This document shows positions 50,466 to 62,566 of a stretch of DNA of 64,000 nt, in pieces. Position numbers and translations under genes: made by a program. The stretch spans positions 170,271,453 to 170,335,452 of the forward strand of contig CM062290.1 of assembly GCA_031216915.1 (NCBI GenBank), in the 5' to 3' direction. Under the pieces are notes generated by a model. The model was given only the letters and a program-made list of their open reading frames with translations, ran no database searches and was not told the origin of the DNA. How positions within the stretch are numbered: the stretch's first letter is position 1; the number at the start of each line of letters is the position of its first letter. This stretch comes from Pictodentalium vernedei (Eukaryota > Mollusca > Scaphopoda > Dentaliida > Dentaliidae).

Positions 50466-52412
50466 TTGGTAAAAGGTTGTGAACATCATATTATTATTGG
50501 TTCTTACCCTTTTTTCTCATATTTTCGTAGATTTACAGATCACTTGAATTTTATTTTGCCTGCTGTTGTGCTGTGTGTGGCATGTCAGCGTCCTAAGCAT
50601 GTCGACGATGACCATTCCACTTGTGCGTGGTGTTCCGGCTGCAATTCGAGTCATCTTAGTGGATTATGTGGTAAAAATAATCTCGAGACAAGTAAGGTCT
50701 GTTAATCAGAAGAATTCCAAACATTCTTCCACTGCCAAGAAATTGATGGCTACGCCACCTCATCAGTCAGTGGAGCCTCCTCCACCTCCTGTATTGTCAC
50801 CTCATGATTCTACACATTCATCTTCACATGATAATCATACTCGTCTCGTTCTAGTATCTTCTGTTCCAAGTGAGTTGCAAGCCGTTTCACCTGCAGCTGG
50901 TTTAGACCTTCCTGCGCTGTCGTTGGATTTGGCACAATCCTCGACCACTCCTGCAGCCGGTGCAGACCTTCATGCACGGTCGTTGGATTTGGCACAATCC
51001 TCAACCACTACTGATGCTGATAACCCGTCAACATCAGTCGACTTTCATCAGAGCGTACATTCACTTTCTGGTGAACAAGGTCCTTCGCACTCCTCGGCTC
51101 ATTCTCCAACTCGTATCCTTGATGTTCCACACTCCAGGGATACTGGACATCATGCATCTCTATCTATGCCTACGGACCATCATGCCAGGGAAGCTCCGGT
51201 CCAAGGCATACAACATTCCGGTCGTGAGTCACGTCAGTCTGCTGGGCAGACTCCTTTTTCAAGCAGAGATGCAGGAGACCGTTACAGTCGGCCCTGTCGG
51301 GATCAGGGGCATAGCCGCCCAAGTAGATGACATAGGTCTATTACGCCTATTAGTCATTCCGCTAGGAGTAGCAATGACTCGTACGCTCAATTGGCTAAGG
51401 CCATATCTGATCTCTCTCAAGCGTTCTTGCCACAGAAACGCTCTAGAAGATGGGACACTCTGTCCCCTACGCATAGGCATTGGCGTGAACAGACCGATGA
51501 CATGGCACATCATCGATCCCCGGATACACACCGTACATCCGGAACTTATTATTACATTTCCATTGATTAATTTCTGATGATGAAGATGGTGATGACGTTT
51601 TTTCCAACCAAACGTCTGACTGTAGAGATTCCTTGCAGTTCATTTTCTTTCGTCTTCCGGAGGTTGTCCCCAAAGACAATCGTAGTGGCTCACATAAGCC
51701 TATTTCATCAGTGGACAAATGCTCGGCCGTCGATCATATGGCTACAGCAATGCCTAGGCCTGGTCAGTCTACTCAGATTAATGATGCGTTCCTTTCACTC
51801 GACGCTAAACTTCCTGACAAGCCGAATAAAAACGCATTCTTTACCAGGTCTGATACGTGTCTTATCCCGAAAAGATACAAGATGTACGATGTTTCCAATG
51901 AGGGTATTGCTCAGAAGCCTCTTCTGGTGGATCCGGACGTATCCTCCTTACATCTATCGGTTCCACAAACTCTCAACGTTCCACAGACGTTGATTGATAA
52001 TATGCTATCATTATCCCGCGAGATGATCGGTATGCTGTCATTATCTGATCATTTGGTAGCTGCCCTAGCCTCTAGGATGTCTGAGGTGCAGAGTTTAGAT
52101 GACACTATGGCTCCCCTGAGATTGCTGTCAAGAAGTTTGATGAATATTATTCATACTCATTCCGTTAATGTTGACAATCTCGAGTTGTTATGCTGTGACC
52201 AAATTCTGGACACTAATAGGTCACTCCCAGAACAAAAACACCGTCAGTTATGCTCTGCTCCACTATCTGGCACTCAATTATTCCATGGCCAGATTGAAAA
52301 TGTACGTCAAGGCATCCTCAAACATTCTCAGGACCAGCTATTGCTATCCCAGCGGGGCTCCTTTAGAGGATCTAACCGCAGCAGAGGTTCTTCTCGATCC
52401 TCATCTAGATAG
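50466..52412 (+). pseudogene. E2 gag-like gene, frameshifted
   Basis: Three frame segments. 50466-50705 has the zinc-finger-like CVACQRPKHVDDDHSTC followed by AWCSGC, matching E1. 50700-51330 is Ser/Pro/His-rich with an in-frame 60-bp tandem duplication (50891 and 50951, GADLHARSLDLAQSSTT type). 51570-52412 begins with an acidic ISDDEDGDDVFSN and ends in a Ser/Arg/Gly-rich tail (RGSFRGSNRSRGSSR). The basic tail may bind nucleic acid, as in Gag nucleocapsid regions. It occupies the gag position of a DIRS element. The structural assignment is by order and by comparison with E1. Confidence 0.65.
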
Positions 52413-52720
52413 CAACGCTATCCTGATCGATCTCAGCGTAGATCTCCAGTCAGAAAGATTTCACCTAGCCGCTCTTCCACCCAAAGATCGGCTTCATCAG
52501 CACCTCAAAGAGGCAATAGATGGGGTGTCCACAGTGGAGGAAGGGGTTCTCCTCCAGAAGGCCTCCAAGAGGTAGAAAGTGACCATTTTCACCTCATATT
52601 GCTTCCAGTCAGAGGAAGGATTGCATTTTTTGGGAACAATGGCAGAAAATTACAGACGACCCATGGATTCTACAGGTCGTTCAGTCCAGCCTGTTCATAT
52701 CATTCACAAATCACCCTCCA

Positions 52721-54366
52721 TTGACGTGCAATCCAGTACCCACCAATCTTCCAACAGACCCGTCTCGGGCTGCTTTATTGGATTCAGAAATAGCATCCCT
52801 GTTGGAAAAAGAAGCGATTGAGGTCTTATTCAACAAAGAGTCTCCAGGGTTTTACAGCAGACTCTTTCTAGTGCCGAAGAAAAACGGACAAATCAGACTT
52901 CTTATCGACCTGAGCATTATGAATCTCTCCATCAAATCTCAAAAATTCTCGATGGAGACGTTCAGGTCCGTAAGGAGCTCGATTCATGAGAACGACTTCG
53001 CAGCCAGTATAGATCTGAAGGATGCTTATTTTCACATTCCCATACACCAGCCGTCACAGAAGTTCCTCAGATTCTAGTTCCGCGGCATCAGCTACCAATT
53101 CAAAGCAATGCCGTTTGGTCTCAATTTAGCTCCTTGGGCATTCCACGTCTGATGAGTCAAGTGATGATGTTTCACCGTGCGCATTCATCAGTAACAACTT
53201 TGGCTTATCTAGACGACATTGTCCAGAGACACTCAGAATTCATTCGTCTGGAGAACGATGTTTGTCAACTCACGCACCTGCTACAGTCGCTAGGCCTCCG
53301 GCCAAACTTCGAGAAGTCAGACCTTGTACCGTGTCAACAATTCACTCACTTAGGCATGGAATTCAACACATCACAGAATCTCATCAAGGTCCCGTTGGCA
53401 ATAGCAAAGATTCTACTTGCCTTCGCTCTCTACTTCTCCAAAGCGACTCGAGTCACTGCCAGAGAATTTCTAAGGCTCATAGGCCTTTGCATCGCTGCCT
53501 CAGATCTAATTCCATTGGGCAGTCTATACACAAGACCGTTACAGCTTTACCTGCTCCAACGATGGATACCGAATGTCAAATCCCTAGACGATTCGATTCC
53601 CCTGGACGAGTCGATAACTTGTCATGCGCACAAGTGGACGGATCTGAATTGGTTGACACAAGGAATTCTGGATTCTCCAAATCCGGATCGTATTTTGACT
53701 ACAGATGCCAGCGATCTCGGTTGGGGAGCGACTCTGGATCCTCTAAACCTACAAGCTCAAGGCACATGGTCAGAGAATCAAGCAGGCTTGCATATCAATC
53801 AGAATGAGATGTTAGCAATTCTTCTGAGCCTGAGGCGATGGTCTCATCTTCTGTCGAACCATTATCTTCTGATCTTATCGGACAATTCGACAGTAGTAGC
53901 ATACATACGGAATCAAGGCAGAACTCATTCCATCCCCATGTACGAACTTACCAGAGACCTGTTTCACTTACCACATCAAGAACATATACAACTGCTAGTG
54001 AGACACATTCCAGGCCACCTCAATGTGTTGGCCGACTCTCTAGCCTGCAAAGGCAATGTCATTTCATCCGAATGGATGTTGAATCAGAGGGTGTTCCAAT
54101 CGATATGTCAGAAATGGGGAACACCCCAGATCGATTTATTCGCGACATGGCTGGACAAGCAGATAGACACATTTGTCTCACCACGTCCGGATCCTCTTTC
54201 CTACGCAGTCGATGCTTTATCGATGGATTGGAACGGGATAGACGGCTATGCCTTTCCTCTGACACCAATAGTGCAGTGTGTACTAAACAAGATCAAGTCT
54301 TCACACTGCAGAATCATCCTGATTGTCCCTCTGTTTCCTCAACGATCTTGGGTCAATCTTCTTTAA
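52721..54366 (+). pseudogene. E2 reverse transcriptase-RNase H polyprotein, broken
   Basis: 52721-53077 encodes RT fingers: PKKNGQIRLLIDLSIMN and motif A (ASIDLKDAYFHIPIH). A stop at 53078 follows; motif B (MPFGLNLAPWAF) is still readable to about 53150. A frameshift then leads into 53134-54366, with motif C YLDD at 53205-53216, RNase H (LTTDASDLGWG near 53698, INQNE, LSDNSTVVAYIRNQGRTHS, LNVLADSLA) and the post-RNase H stretch DLFATWLDKQ...SPRPDPLSYAVDALSMDW...YAFPL. RT copies element RNA into DNA and RNase H removes the RNA. Only two lesions separate it from an open gene, so the element is a fairly young casualty. Confidence 0.85.
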
Positions 54367-54369
54367 CCA

Positions 54370-54587
54370 CTTTTGCTAGACATTCTGGTGCATCTCCCCA
54401 TGCGTCAGAATCTATTGACACAAGGGCAACCCAGGAAGTATCATCACAACTCCAGTCTATTGCACCTTCACGCCTGTCATTTATCAGGTCCGGCCTCAGG
54501 TGTAGAGATTTTTCTTCCAGAGCAGTGGACTGCATTACTGCTTCAAGACGTCGATCTACCAGACTAGCTTATAATGCAAAGTGGTCA
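54370..54587 (+). pseudogene. E2 tyrosine recombinase, N-terminal piece
   Basis: Frame readable to AAKW-equivalent: SRLSFIRSGLRCRDFSSRAV, then RRRSTRLAYNAKWSV, matching E1 (GFSRRAVECISSSRRYSTGL...AAKWKV). The gene is cut here by a repeat copy and resumes at 56431. Confidence 0.8.
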
Positions 54588-56430
54588 GTTTTAGCTCAAC
54601 TTTGGCGAAGCCAAATTTGAGCTTATGCCATGGCCAGTTGTCCGTCGTCCATCTGTCCATCTGTCTGTCTGGCCGTCTGTCCGTCAACAATTCAATACGG
54701 CTCGGGCTAGAGGCCGTGTTTATGAACCAATCTTTACGAAACTTCTTGGGTACCTTTGTTATGATCGTGGGACGAGAACGAGTGTTTTGGGGTTTGGTCC
54801 GAAATTCAAGATGGCAGCCAGCCACCATTTTGTACCAACGATGCAGAAATCTGTTTTTTGCACAGAACTTCCATATGAAAGCGCTGATTTGAATAATTTT
54901 TTGTATGAATGTTTAGTACCATGGGATACATCACATATAATACGGGTTTTTTTCTTGTACGTAAATTATGCAAATTAGACTAACTTTGATGTATTTAGTG
55001 TTACTTTCAGCACTGTCAGTGCAAATGCCAATACGGCTCGGGTTAGAGGCCGCATTTATGAACCGATCTTTATGAAACTTCTTGGGTACCTTTGGTATCA
55101 CCGTGGGACGAGAACGAGTGTTTTTGGGTGCGGTCTGAAATTCAAGATGGCCACTGGCAGCCATTTTGTTCAAAATTAGAGGCAATCAGATTTTTGCGTA
55201 GAACTTCCACATGAAAGCTCTGATTTGAATCATTTTTTGTGTGAATGTTTAGTACCATGGGATACATCACATATAATACAGGGTTTTTTTCTCGTGCAGA
55301 AATTATGCAAATTAGATGAACTTTGATTTTCTCAGTGCTACTTACACACAGTAAGTACACATGTCAATACGATTCGGGCTAGAGGCTGTATTTATCAACC
55401 AATCTTCACGAAACGTCTTGGGTACCTTTGTTATCACTTTGGGACGAGAACGAGTGTTTCTGGGTGCGGTCCGAAATTCAAGATGGCTGCCAGTGGCCAT
55501 TTTGTATCGAAATTAGGTCAAATCAGTTTTTTGTACACAACTTCTATACGGCTCAGGCTAGAGGCCGTATTTATGAACGGATCTTTACGAAACTTCTTGA
55601 GTACCTTTGTTATCACCGTGGAATAAGAATGAGTGTTTTTGGGTGTGGTCCGAAATTCATGATGGCCACCAGCAGCCATTTTGTACCAAAATTAGTGCAA
55701 TCAGTCTTTTGTACAGAACTTCTGTATGAAAGTTCTGATTTGAATAAATTTTTGTATGAATGTTTAGTAACATGGAATACATCACATAGTATGGGTTTTT
55801 ATCTCGTGCAGAAATTATGCAAATTAGATGAACGTTGATTTATTCAGTGCAACTTATACACTGTAAGTGCACATGTGAATACGGCTCGGGCGAGAGGCTG
55901 TATTTATCAACCGATCTTCACAAAACTTCTTGGGTACCTTTGTTATCACCTTGGGATGAGAACGAGTGTTTCTGAGTGCGGTCCAAAATTCAAAATGGCT
56001 GCCAGTGGCCATTTTGTACCGAAATAAGGTCCAATCAGTTTTTTGTCACAACTTCTATACAGCTCTTATTTATGATCTTCACGAAACTTCTTGGGTACCT
56101 TTGTTTTCACCTTGGGACGGGAATGCGTGCGTTTTGGGGTGCCTTTGTTATTACTGTGCTATGAGAACAAATAATTTGGGGTTCAGTCAGACCCACTCTG
56201 GGACTCAAAGATTTCTTTTCTAGTTTAGCATCTGACTGTCACCCACCTTTACAATACTTTACCTATACATTTGTTACAGGCTACGGTCAGTATTTATGTA
56301 CAGGCCGTCACAATACTTTATATGTACCTTTGTTATCAGGTCATTACCTAGATGTTTGTCATTGCTGTGTCACATACTATACATGTACATGTCTTGACAA
56401 GTTGAGCTACAGTGTCATTGACACTTTCAT
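54588..56430 (+). mobile_element. AGCTCAACTTTGGC repeat inserted in the E2 recombinase gene
   Basis: Head AGCTCAACTTTGGCGAAGCC then AAATTTGAGCT (hairpin). About four ~340-bp units follow (starts near 54700, 55036, 55375, 55552/55886). A tail ends '...gagctacagtgtcattgaca' then 'ctttcat'. This single copy has clear ends on both sides because the host gene is recognisable, so it defines the unit: about 1.84 kb. No coding capacity, so its mobilising enzyme is unknown. Confidence 0.75.
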
Positions 56431-56902
56431 TACCAGATGGTGTCAGGCTAACGATGTCAACTTTAAACGTCCAAGTATTGCTCAGATTGCAGATTTCCTG
56501 GTATTTTTTATTTGACACAAAAGGTCTTCAACCCATTACCATGGACTCATTATATAAGGAAAGGTAGGAAGAGATTCTTTCTCTCATTCCAGGAAGAAAG
56601 GATATCTTTCCACACTCTGTTTCACGCTGGATTCAGACAGCTATCCATTTGTCTTATGAGCGTCTTACTTCAACGGATAGGTTATCCTACAATATATCCG
56701 CTCATGAGGTTAGGGCTCTGGCTACCTCATGGGCATATGCTAACTCAGTTTGTATTTCTGATCTCATGAAAGCAGCCTATTGGAGGAACTCTTCTACTTT
56801 CTCCAATTTTTGTCTTAGGGATTTATCCTCTCAGTCTGGGGACATTCATGCATTGGGTCCCTTGAGCGCTGCTCAATCCATTATTGCACCTAATCAGTTA
56901 TA
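56431..56902 (+). pseudogene. E2 tyrosine recombinase, C-terminal piece with internal deletion
   Basis: Resumes with RWCQANDVNFKRPSIAQIADFL, then after KGLQPIT jumps to YIRKGRKRFFLS, so about 150 residues including the first catalytic Arg box are missing. Then follow SAHEVRALATSWAYANS (His-x-x-Arg present) and SSTFSNFCLRDL, where the catalytic Tyr is Cys. Not functional. Confidence 0.82.
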
Positions 56903-57710
56903 GATACCACTGTATAGATACCACTGTCTGCCTCATTAGTTTTTTTATGTGTTATTCTGTCCTGTGTTGTCTCTTCAGGTGTTAACATGGTATGTGAGAC
57001 AGGGCTTTCTCTAGCATTTGCCAGGTTTGTTTTCAGTCTGAGTGGCTTATACCACCAAGGGATGAATGTTTTACGGCCTTGCTGTTTGGCGAAGGTAACC
57101 ATATACCAGTTTAGGTTTGGGGGTTATGTTTACTATAATAGATACTACAAGAACTTAATATTTCACTTATTATCTATTGAGCTACTCCTTAACAGTTTGC
57201 TTGAATGGTTATTTTCTATTGAATTATCCCTTTGATGGGCATTGAGTAACAGGACGACTCCCTTCTTGGGGTAGTTTCACTTTATTGCAGGGGAATAAAG
57301 CTTCTGTTGATGGGACAGGATAACATCTGTGTAGCCCTATTGCGGGTATTATACCACACGCCAAATAGTCCGTCTACTGATGCTCAAAGTTCAGTAGACT
57401 AGGGTATGGAGTATAAACTATCAAGGGGCGAGGGTGGGTTACCTTTTTAAGGTCGACCCAGTCGCTCTGGTCATTTTCGTGTGTTAGTGGCCTCTCTGTT
57501 TGGTGTTTAGGGGCTACTATTGTCGATAGTGCACATATGTTCTGCGTTATTTGTTTTCATTGTATATATGTTAAGCTTCACTACAGTGTCACATTGAGAC
57601 CGAACAGAACTCAAGGTTAGTTGAATAGCAATTCTCTAACTTCAACAGCCTATTTACATTCAGATTACACTTTGACATATCTCTGTGCACTCCATCTCTT
57701 ATTATCTATA
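56903..57710 (+). other. E2 3' non-coding region
   Basis: Between the recombinase and the ICR. No recognisable ORF or repeat. Confidence 0.5.
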
Positions 57711-57797
57711 CAGCACTTATTTTGGTAATGTGGTATGGAAAGAAATAAAATTTTTCTACCAAAATTTGTTTCTTTTTATACCTACCATACCAAAATA
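57711..57797 (+). repeat. E2 internal complementary region (ICR)
   Basis: Complementary to both termini: 'caaaatttgtttctttttat' pairs with the right end (58115-58150) and 'ggtatggaaagaaat' with the left end (48863-48878). Confidence 0.9.
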
Positions 57798-57890
57798 AAG
57801 TATGACCCTCCCAATCAATTTAAAAATATCGAGGGTCAAAATTGAATACCTCCCCGCTTTTCACACATATATATGTCAATTCAAAATGAA

Positions 57891-58116
57891 AAATGAACAA
57901 CCCGGATTGACAAGGGAGATTATTCGAATGCTGTACATAGGAGGACCCCAGTTTTGTGTGCCGGCACAATTGGCCCCAGTGGTCTCGATTTGGCTAAAAT
58001 TTTTGAATTTTTGACTTTTACTTTCCCTGGGTCTATGGACACAGGGACGTCTAAATTCTGTATTTTTCCTGGTCTTAATGTAACATGGAGCTAAAGCACT
58101 TATTTCGGTATGGTAG
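57891..58116 (+). repeat. E2 right inverted terminal repeat
   Basis: Inverted copy of 48878-49096. The sequence inward of 57891 no longer matches the left side. Confidence 0.88.
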
Positions 58117-58150
58117 GTATAAAAAGAAACAAATTTTGGTAGAAAAATTT

Positions 58151-58916
58151 AATTTTTTTGTACAGAACTTCTGTATGGCTCAGGCTATATGCTGTATTTA
58201 TGATCCGATCTTTACAAAACTTTTTGGGTACCTTTGTTATCAGCGTGGGACAAAAATGAGTGGTTTTGGGTGCGGTCCAAAATTCGAGATGGCCACCGGC
58301 AGCCATTTTGTACCAAAATTTGTGCAATCTGTTTTTTGTACAGAACAACTGTATGAAAGTTCTGATTTGAATAACTTCTTGTCAGAATGTTTAGTAACAT
58401 GGAATACATCACGTATAATACAGGTTTTTTTCTTGTGCAGAAATTATGCAAATTAGATGAACTTTGATTTATTCAGTTCTACTTATACACAGTAAGTACA
58501 CATGTCAATACGGCTCGAGCTAGGGACTGTATTTAAGAACTGATCTTCACGAAACTGCTTGGGTACCTTCGTTATCACCTTGGGATGAGAACAAGTGTTT
58601 TTGGGTGCGGTCCGTAACTTCAAGATGGCAACCGGCGGCCAATTAGACAAACTTTGATTTATTCAGTGCTACTTATACACAGTAAATGCGCATTTCAATA
58701 CGGCTCTGGCTAGAAGCATCTAACTGTCACCCACCTTTACACTACTTTACTTGTACATTTGTTACAGGCTACGATCAGTATTTATGTACAGACCTTTACA
58801 ATACTTTACATATACCTTTGTTATCAGGTCATTATCTGGATATTTGTCATTGCTGTGTCACATACTATACATGTACATGTCTTACCCAAGTTGAGCTACA
58901 GTGTCATTGACACTTT
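58151..58916 (+). repeat. AGCTCAACTTTG repeat block, right half
   Basis: Continues the block broken at 48862: 'tttttttgtacagaacttct', then two further ~340-bp units, and the same tail as in 56260-56430 ('tttacatatacctttgttatc', 'gagctacagtgtcattgac'). After it the E4 gag-region repeats resume. Confidence 0.72.
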
Positions 58917-61609
58917 CACTTCCTTCTCGGTGTTGTTTTCTTAAGTGTCACAGACTTTAGTCTTATTGTTGACACTATAGTAGCCTAGCTAGAATTATGA
59001 GCAGTGTTTTTCCTCTATCATTAGTGGCTAGCATCGTAGTCTCCTTTAGTGAGCTTCTAGGGCTGCAGATAACAGCCATTTAATTGTCTTCACGAATAGG
59101 AAGACCTTTAGCTGTTTCAGCTAGGCTGAGACCACTGTCCTACCAGACAAGGTACTGTTACAAGAGACGAGGTTGTTCTCTTTTTAACGGTATTGTTTTT
59201 GTGTTAGTTGTCTGAGGCTTTTAGCCCTATTGGATGCCATATTAGCCTTGTGAGATTAATGAGCGTTCTTTCGAATGCCTATAGTTAACACCTTTTCAGG
59301 AATATATTTCCTGCTATAATCAGAATGAGGCACAAGGAGTTCATCTAGGTTTTTATGATTGGGTGCCGGAACATCATTTTTCGTTGCCGTCTTCATTTTT
59401 AATCCAATCTACTGTTGTGGATTATATTTCCACTCTGTGGATTGAATATTATGTCTATATGGTGTATTATTTGGCGCCATGACATACTGTCTTGATTTCA
59501 AGGGATACGTCAACGCTGTTTTAGCGGGTATATTCCTTGCAATAGTGCCATGTTCATCATGTTCCTCTCCGTCCTTATTGGCATTATAGAGTCGGTCAGA
59601 CGTGAGGGAGCCCTACGGTTTTTATACTATTCTAGATAACTAACACGAAAGCATCACAAGTCATGCCAGGTTAATTTAATTATGCTTTCTTTGACTAACT
59701 ATAAGCATCTAACGGATAAGATTTCCCTATACGTCATGATTCATCATGTTCATCTTTCTATCCGTCATTTTCCGGGTTGTCTGAACGTACTAGCAGACTC
59801 GCTCTCTCGGAAAGGTCACCTGTTGCAATTGGAGTGGACGTTCAACAAGTGAGTATTTGGACAAATTTGCTACCAGAGAGATCGGCCCATGATAGATCTG
59901 TTTGTGATGCTCTGGAACAATCAGTTACCGTCTTTCGTTTTGCCATACCCAGACCATTGAGCGTATGCAGTAGACGCTCTGCCAATCTCTTGGGGATGGA
60001 TGTTAGGATATGCGTATCCTCCAATTCAATTGATTCAGTAGATTATGTTTGAGATCAAACAGTCCCGTTGTGAATCCTACTAGTAGCACCTCTGTCGTCA
60101 CAGAAACCTTGGATCAGTCTTCTCAAGTATCTGTTATAAGACGTTCCCCGGAAGCTTCCTCTACGAGAGGACCTTCTTTATCAGGGAAAGTTTTGTTTTT
60201 CATGGCCTTCTCCGCCCATAGTGGCATAATGGAGTCAATTAGATGTGAGGGAACCATTGCAGTTTCTATATTATTTTATGACTAACACAAGAACGATTAA
60301 AGTAATGCTGGTGAGGAGGGTTCGATATGACTTCGAATCCCCCCCCCTCCTCCCCTCCCCCTTGCCAATGTGTTTAGAGGCAATTCCCGGGCAAGACGTA
60401 GTTTTCTTCCACAAGCCTCGTATGAGTTTAAATACATACATGCATTTCATGACTTTTGGTGGCTGGGTTGTGTTCTATGATGACCTCATGGGCACATCTA
60501 CTTTTTAGTTGGTTGGTTTCCTGTAATTGTTCGTCTATATGTCATATACGAGTGCATAATTCATCATAAATAAATTGCTAGTCTTTGGGTACCTCGGAGG
60601 CTACATAGCCAGTTAATCGGTATTCAGATGATTACATGCAGGATTTCATAATAATGAATTATTAGGCAGATGCATTATTATTTGTTATGGACCTTAGAAA
60701 TTATGAATTATTTCGGGGGCGGTCCATATCGAGCCTGCTAATCATACCTACTTCCATTTCTAGATCCAGGTTTCTATTAATGTCGGTGCCTCAGTCAAAT
60801 ACACCTTGTTTACACTCTCGTATATTCGCACGTTTATTGTGTCATAGATATCGGATAGTACACGTCGGGGAGTGTTGTTACTGGAATTTATTGTACGCCT
60901 GAATGGTGTCACCTGTGGTTTACCTCGGAAGTGTGTTACTTTCCAGAGTTTGTTCATTGTGGTTCCATTGGACATGAGTATGTTATATATTATATCTCCG
61001 GTTTTCAACCTTTTTGCATATGCCGTCTCCAGTGTATGTTATATAGCGGGTGATATAAATTACTGGGATCGTCACTATAGCCTTAGCTTCTGAAGTAGTG
61101 TTATGCACCATTTATTAATTATAATTAATACCTGAGTGCCTGTTCGACGAATATTTATATTCTTTTTTGGTACTGCTTTTACTGATTCCAGAATGCACCC
61201 CTCTCTTTTTGAAGATTCCTTCAAAAGAAAAGGGGTGGAGGGGAATTTTTTACCTTTCCTCCGGTTTGATAGGTATGTAACTATGAGTGAAGCTGTTTTG
61301 TCTCTAATTATATCCTGCATACAGCTGGAGTTTTATTGTATATGGCGTATGTTTGTGGGGGATATTCTCTCATTCTCATATACGCCATCCTAATTTTTGG
61401 GGCTTAGTCTGGGGTAGCCTTAAAAATTGGGAACTCGTTACATCCAGTTATCATAGTCTTCATGCTAAGAATACGGAATTACTTGAACTGGGCTCGTTTT
61501 GTATGATATGTCTTCTCTATTACATTAGAGACATACATATAATTTCTAATGATTTTAATTTCCTTTCACCTTGGTTTACAGAATTGGAACTATGTTGATC
61601 TACTAATTC
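58917..61609 (+). pseudogene. Right part of decayed DIRS element E4 (gag repeats, RNase H remnant)
   Basis: 58917-59290 continues the gag-region tandem units of 44730-45900. 59745-60045 encodes a damaged RNase H end and post-RNase H domain: RHFPGCLNVLADSLSRKG, PMIDLF and a truncated YAVDAL-like stretch. 60050-60195 matches the E3b segment at 30551-30690 (SSTRGPSLSG). The recombinase proper is gone. Part of 59570-59680 recurs diverged at 60200-60300. It belongs to the same subfamily as E3. Confidence 0.7.
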
Positions 61610-62028
61610 TGAAGTCCCAGGCCCTCCACCTTTTTACGATTCAGCTAGTCTGGGCCATTGGTTTACAGTTGAAAAATATTATAAATTTAAAGTAATTTGT
61701 ATATTTTTATACTTACCAATGGCCCAGACGGAGATGGCCCTCCCATGAGTGGGCGCTCATACCTCCCTGCTGAACTTTTATGTAGTACTCTCTTCTACAA
61801 AGATTGATGTTAGCGCCAATTCCGGTCACTTCCTGACATCTGCACATGCGCTGAGAGTAAATGTATGGAGGGCCAGATAGGACTTTTAATTTTCGGTTTT
61901 GCAAGCAAATTTTGGGGATTGGGGGTTCAAAATTTGTGTTTGGCCCTTAATAACTTTGAGTTAAGCACCAGCTAGTCTGGGCCATTGGTAAGTATAAAAA
62001 TATACAAATTACTTTAAATTTATAATTT
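61610..62028 (+). mobile_element. Right terminus of DIRS element E4 (ICR plus right ITR)
   Basis: Alignable throughout with the E3 end at 32390-32785. 61680-61727 and 61979-62028 are inverted complements ('ataaatttaaagtaatttg' / 'caaattactttaaatttat'). The ITR includes 'gatggccctcccatgagtgg' and 'gcaaattttggggattgggg'. Confidence 0.8.
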
Positions 62029-62355
62029 TCCCTTCTCACAGCTTCCCAAAGAGAATCTGTTTTCATATATTCTTTACTGATACATCTTTGGACATTCGAC
62101 TTGTCTGTGAAGTTAAAATGACAATGGAATTCACTTGTTTTATTCTGCAATTTATTCTGATGGATACTGTATTTTTTTAAAACACTTTCCAAGGGTCAGT
62201 GATAGGGACTTGCGGTATCACATATCCAGAACAAGTAACATTCCACACTCATAATGATATGCCTCTCCCCCTCCACCCCAGCTAGTTCCCATCAAAAACT
62301 AACAGTACATGTCAAAGTAGTAGAATATAGCAAGAACATTTCTTCTCATTTTTGC
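62029..62355. other. No recognisable gene
   Basis: Sequence flanking E4. The minus-strand ORF at 61947-62192 overlaps the element end and has no recognisable domain. Confidence 0.4.
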
Positions 62356-62566
62356 TTAACCCCCTGCACACTGATGTCAAAATACCAAAATTTCAAGTAG
62401 CCATTATTCCCATAATGCAATTAGAAATTTAATCAATTCAGTCTTGTTTGACAGAGCTCAATGAGCTCTGTCAAACAAGATTGAATTGATTAACTTTCTA
62501 GTTACATCATGGGAAAAATTAGCAGCCTGAAATTTTGAGATTTTTACATCGGTGTGCAGGGGTTAA
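62356..62566. mobile_element. Palindromic MITE, TTAACCCCCTGCAC family, copy 2
   Basis: 211 bp bounded by TTAA. Its ends (TTAACCCCCTGCACACTGAT; ATCGGTGTGCAGGGGTTAA) and its centre 'acagagctcaatgagctctg' match copy 1 at 10584-10793. Confidence 0.82.

Larger units (their letters stand above)
48863..58150 (+). mobile_element. DIRS retroelement E2, full ends, interrupted
   Basis: About 9.3 kb, of which 1.84 kb (54588-56430) is a later insertion. ITRs are at 48878-49096 and 57891-58116, and the ICR at 57711-57797. The reverse complement of the ICR reads the right end ('ggtagaaaaattt') joined to the left end ('atttctttccatacca'). Gene order is gag, RT/RNase H, recombinase, all on the + strand. All ORFs are damaged. 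It sits in the AGCTCAACTTTG repeat block without an obvious target duplication, as expected for recombinase-mediated integration. Confidence 0.87.
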
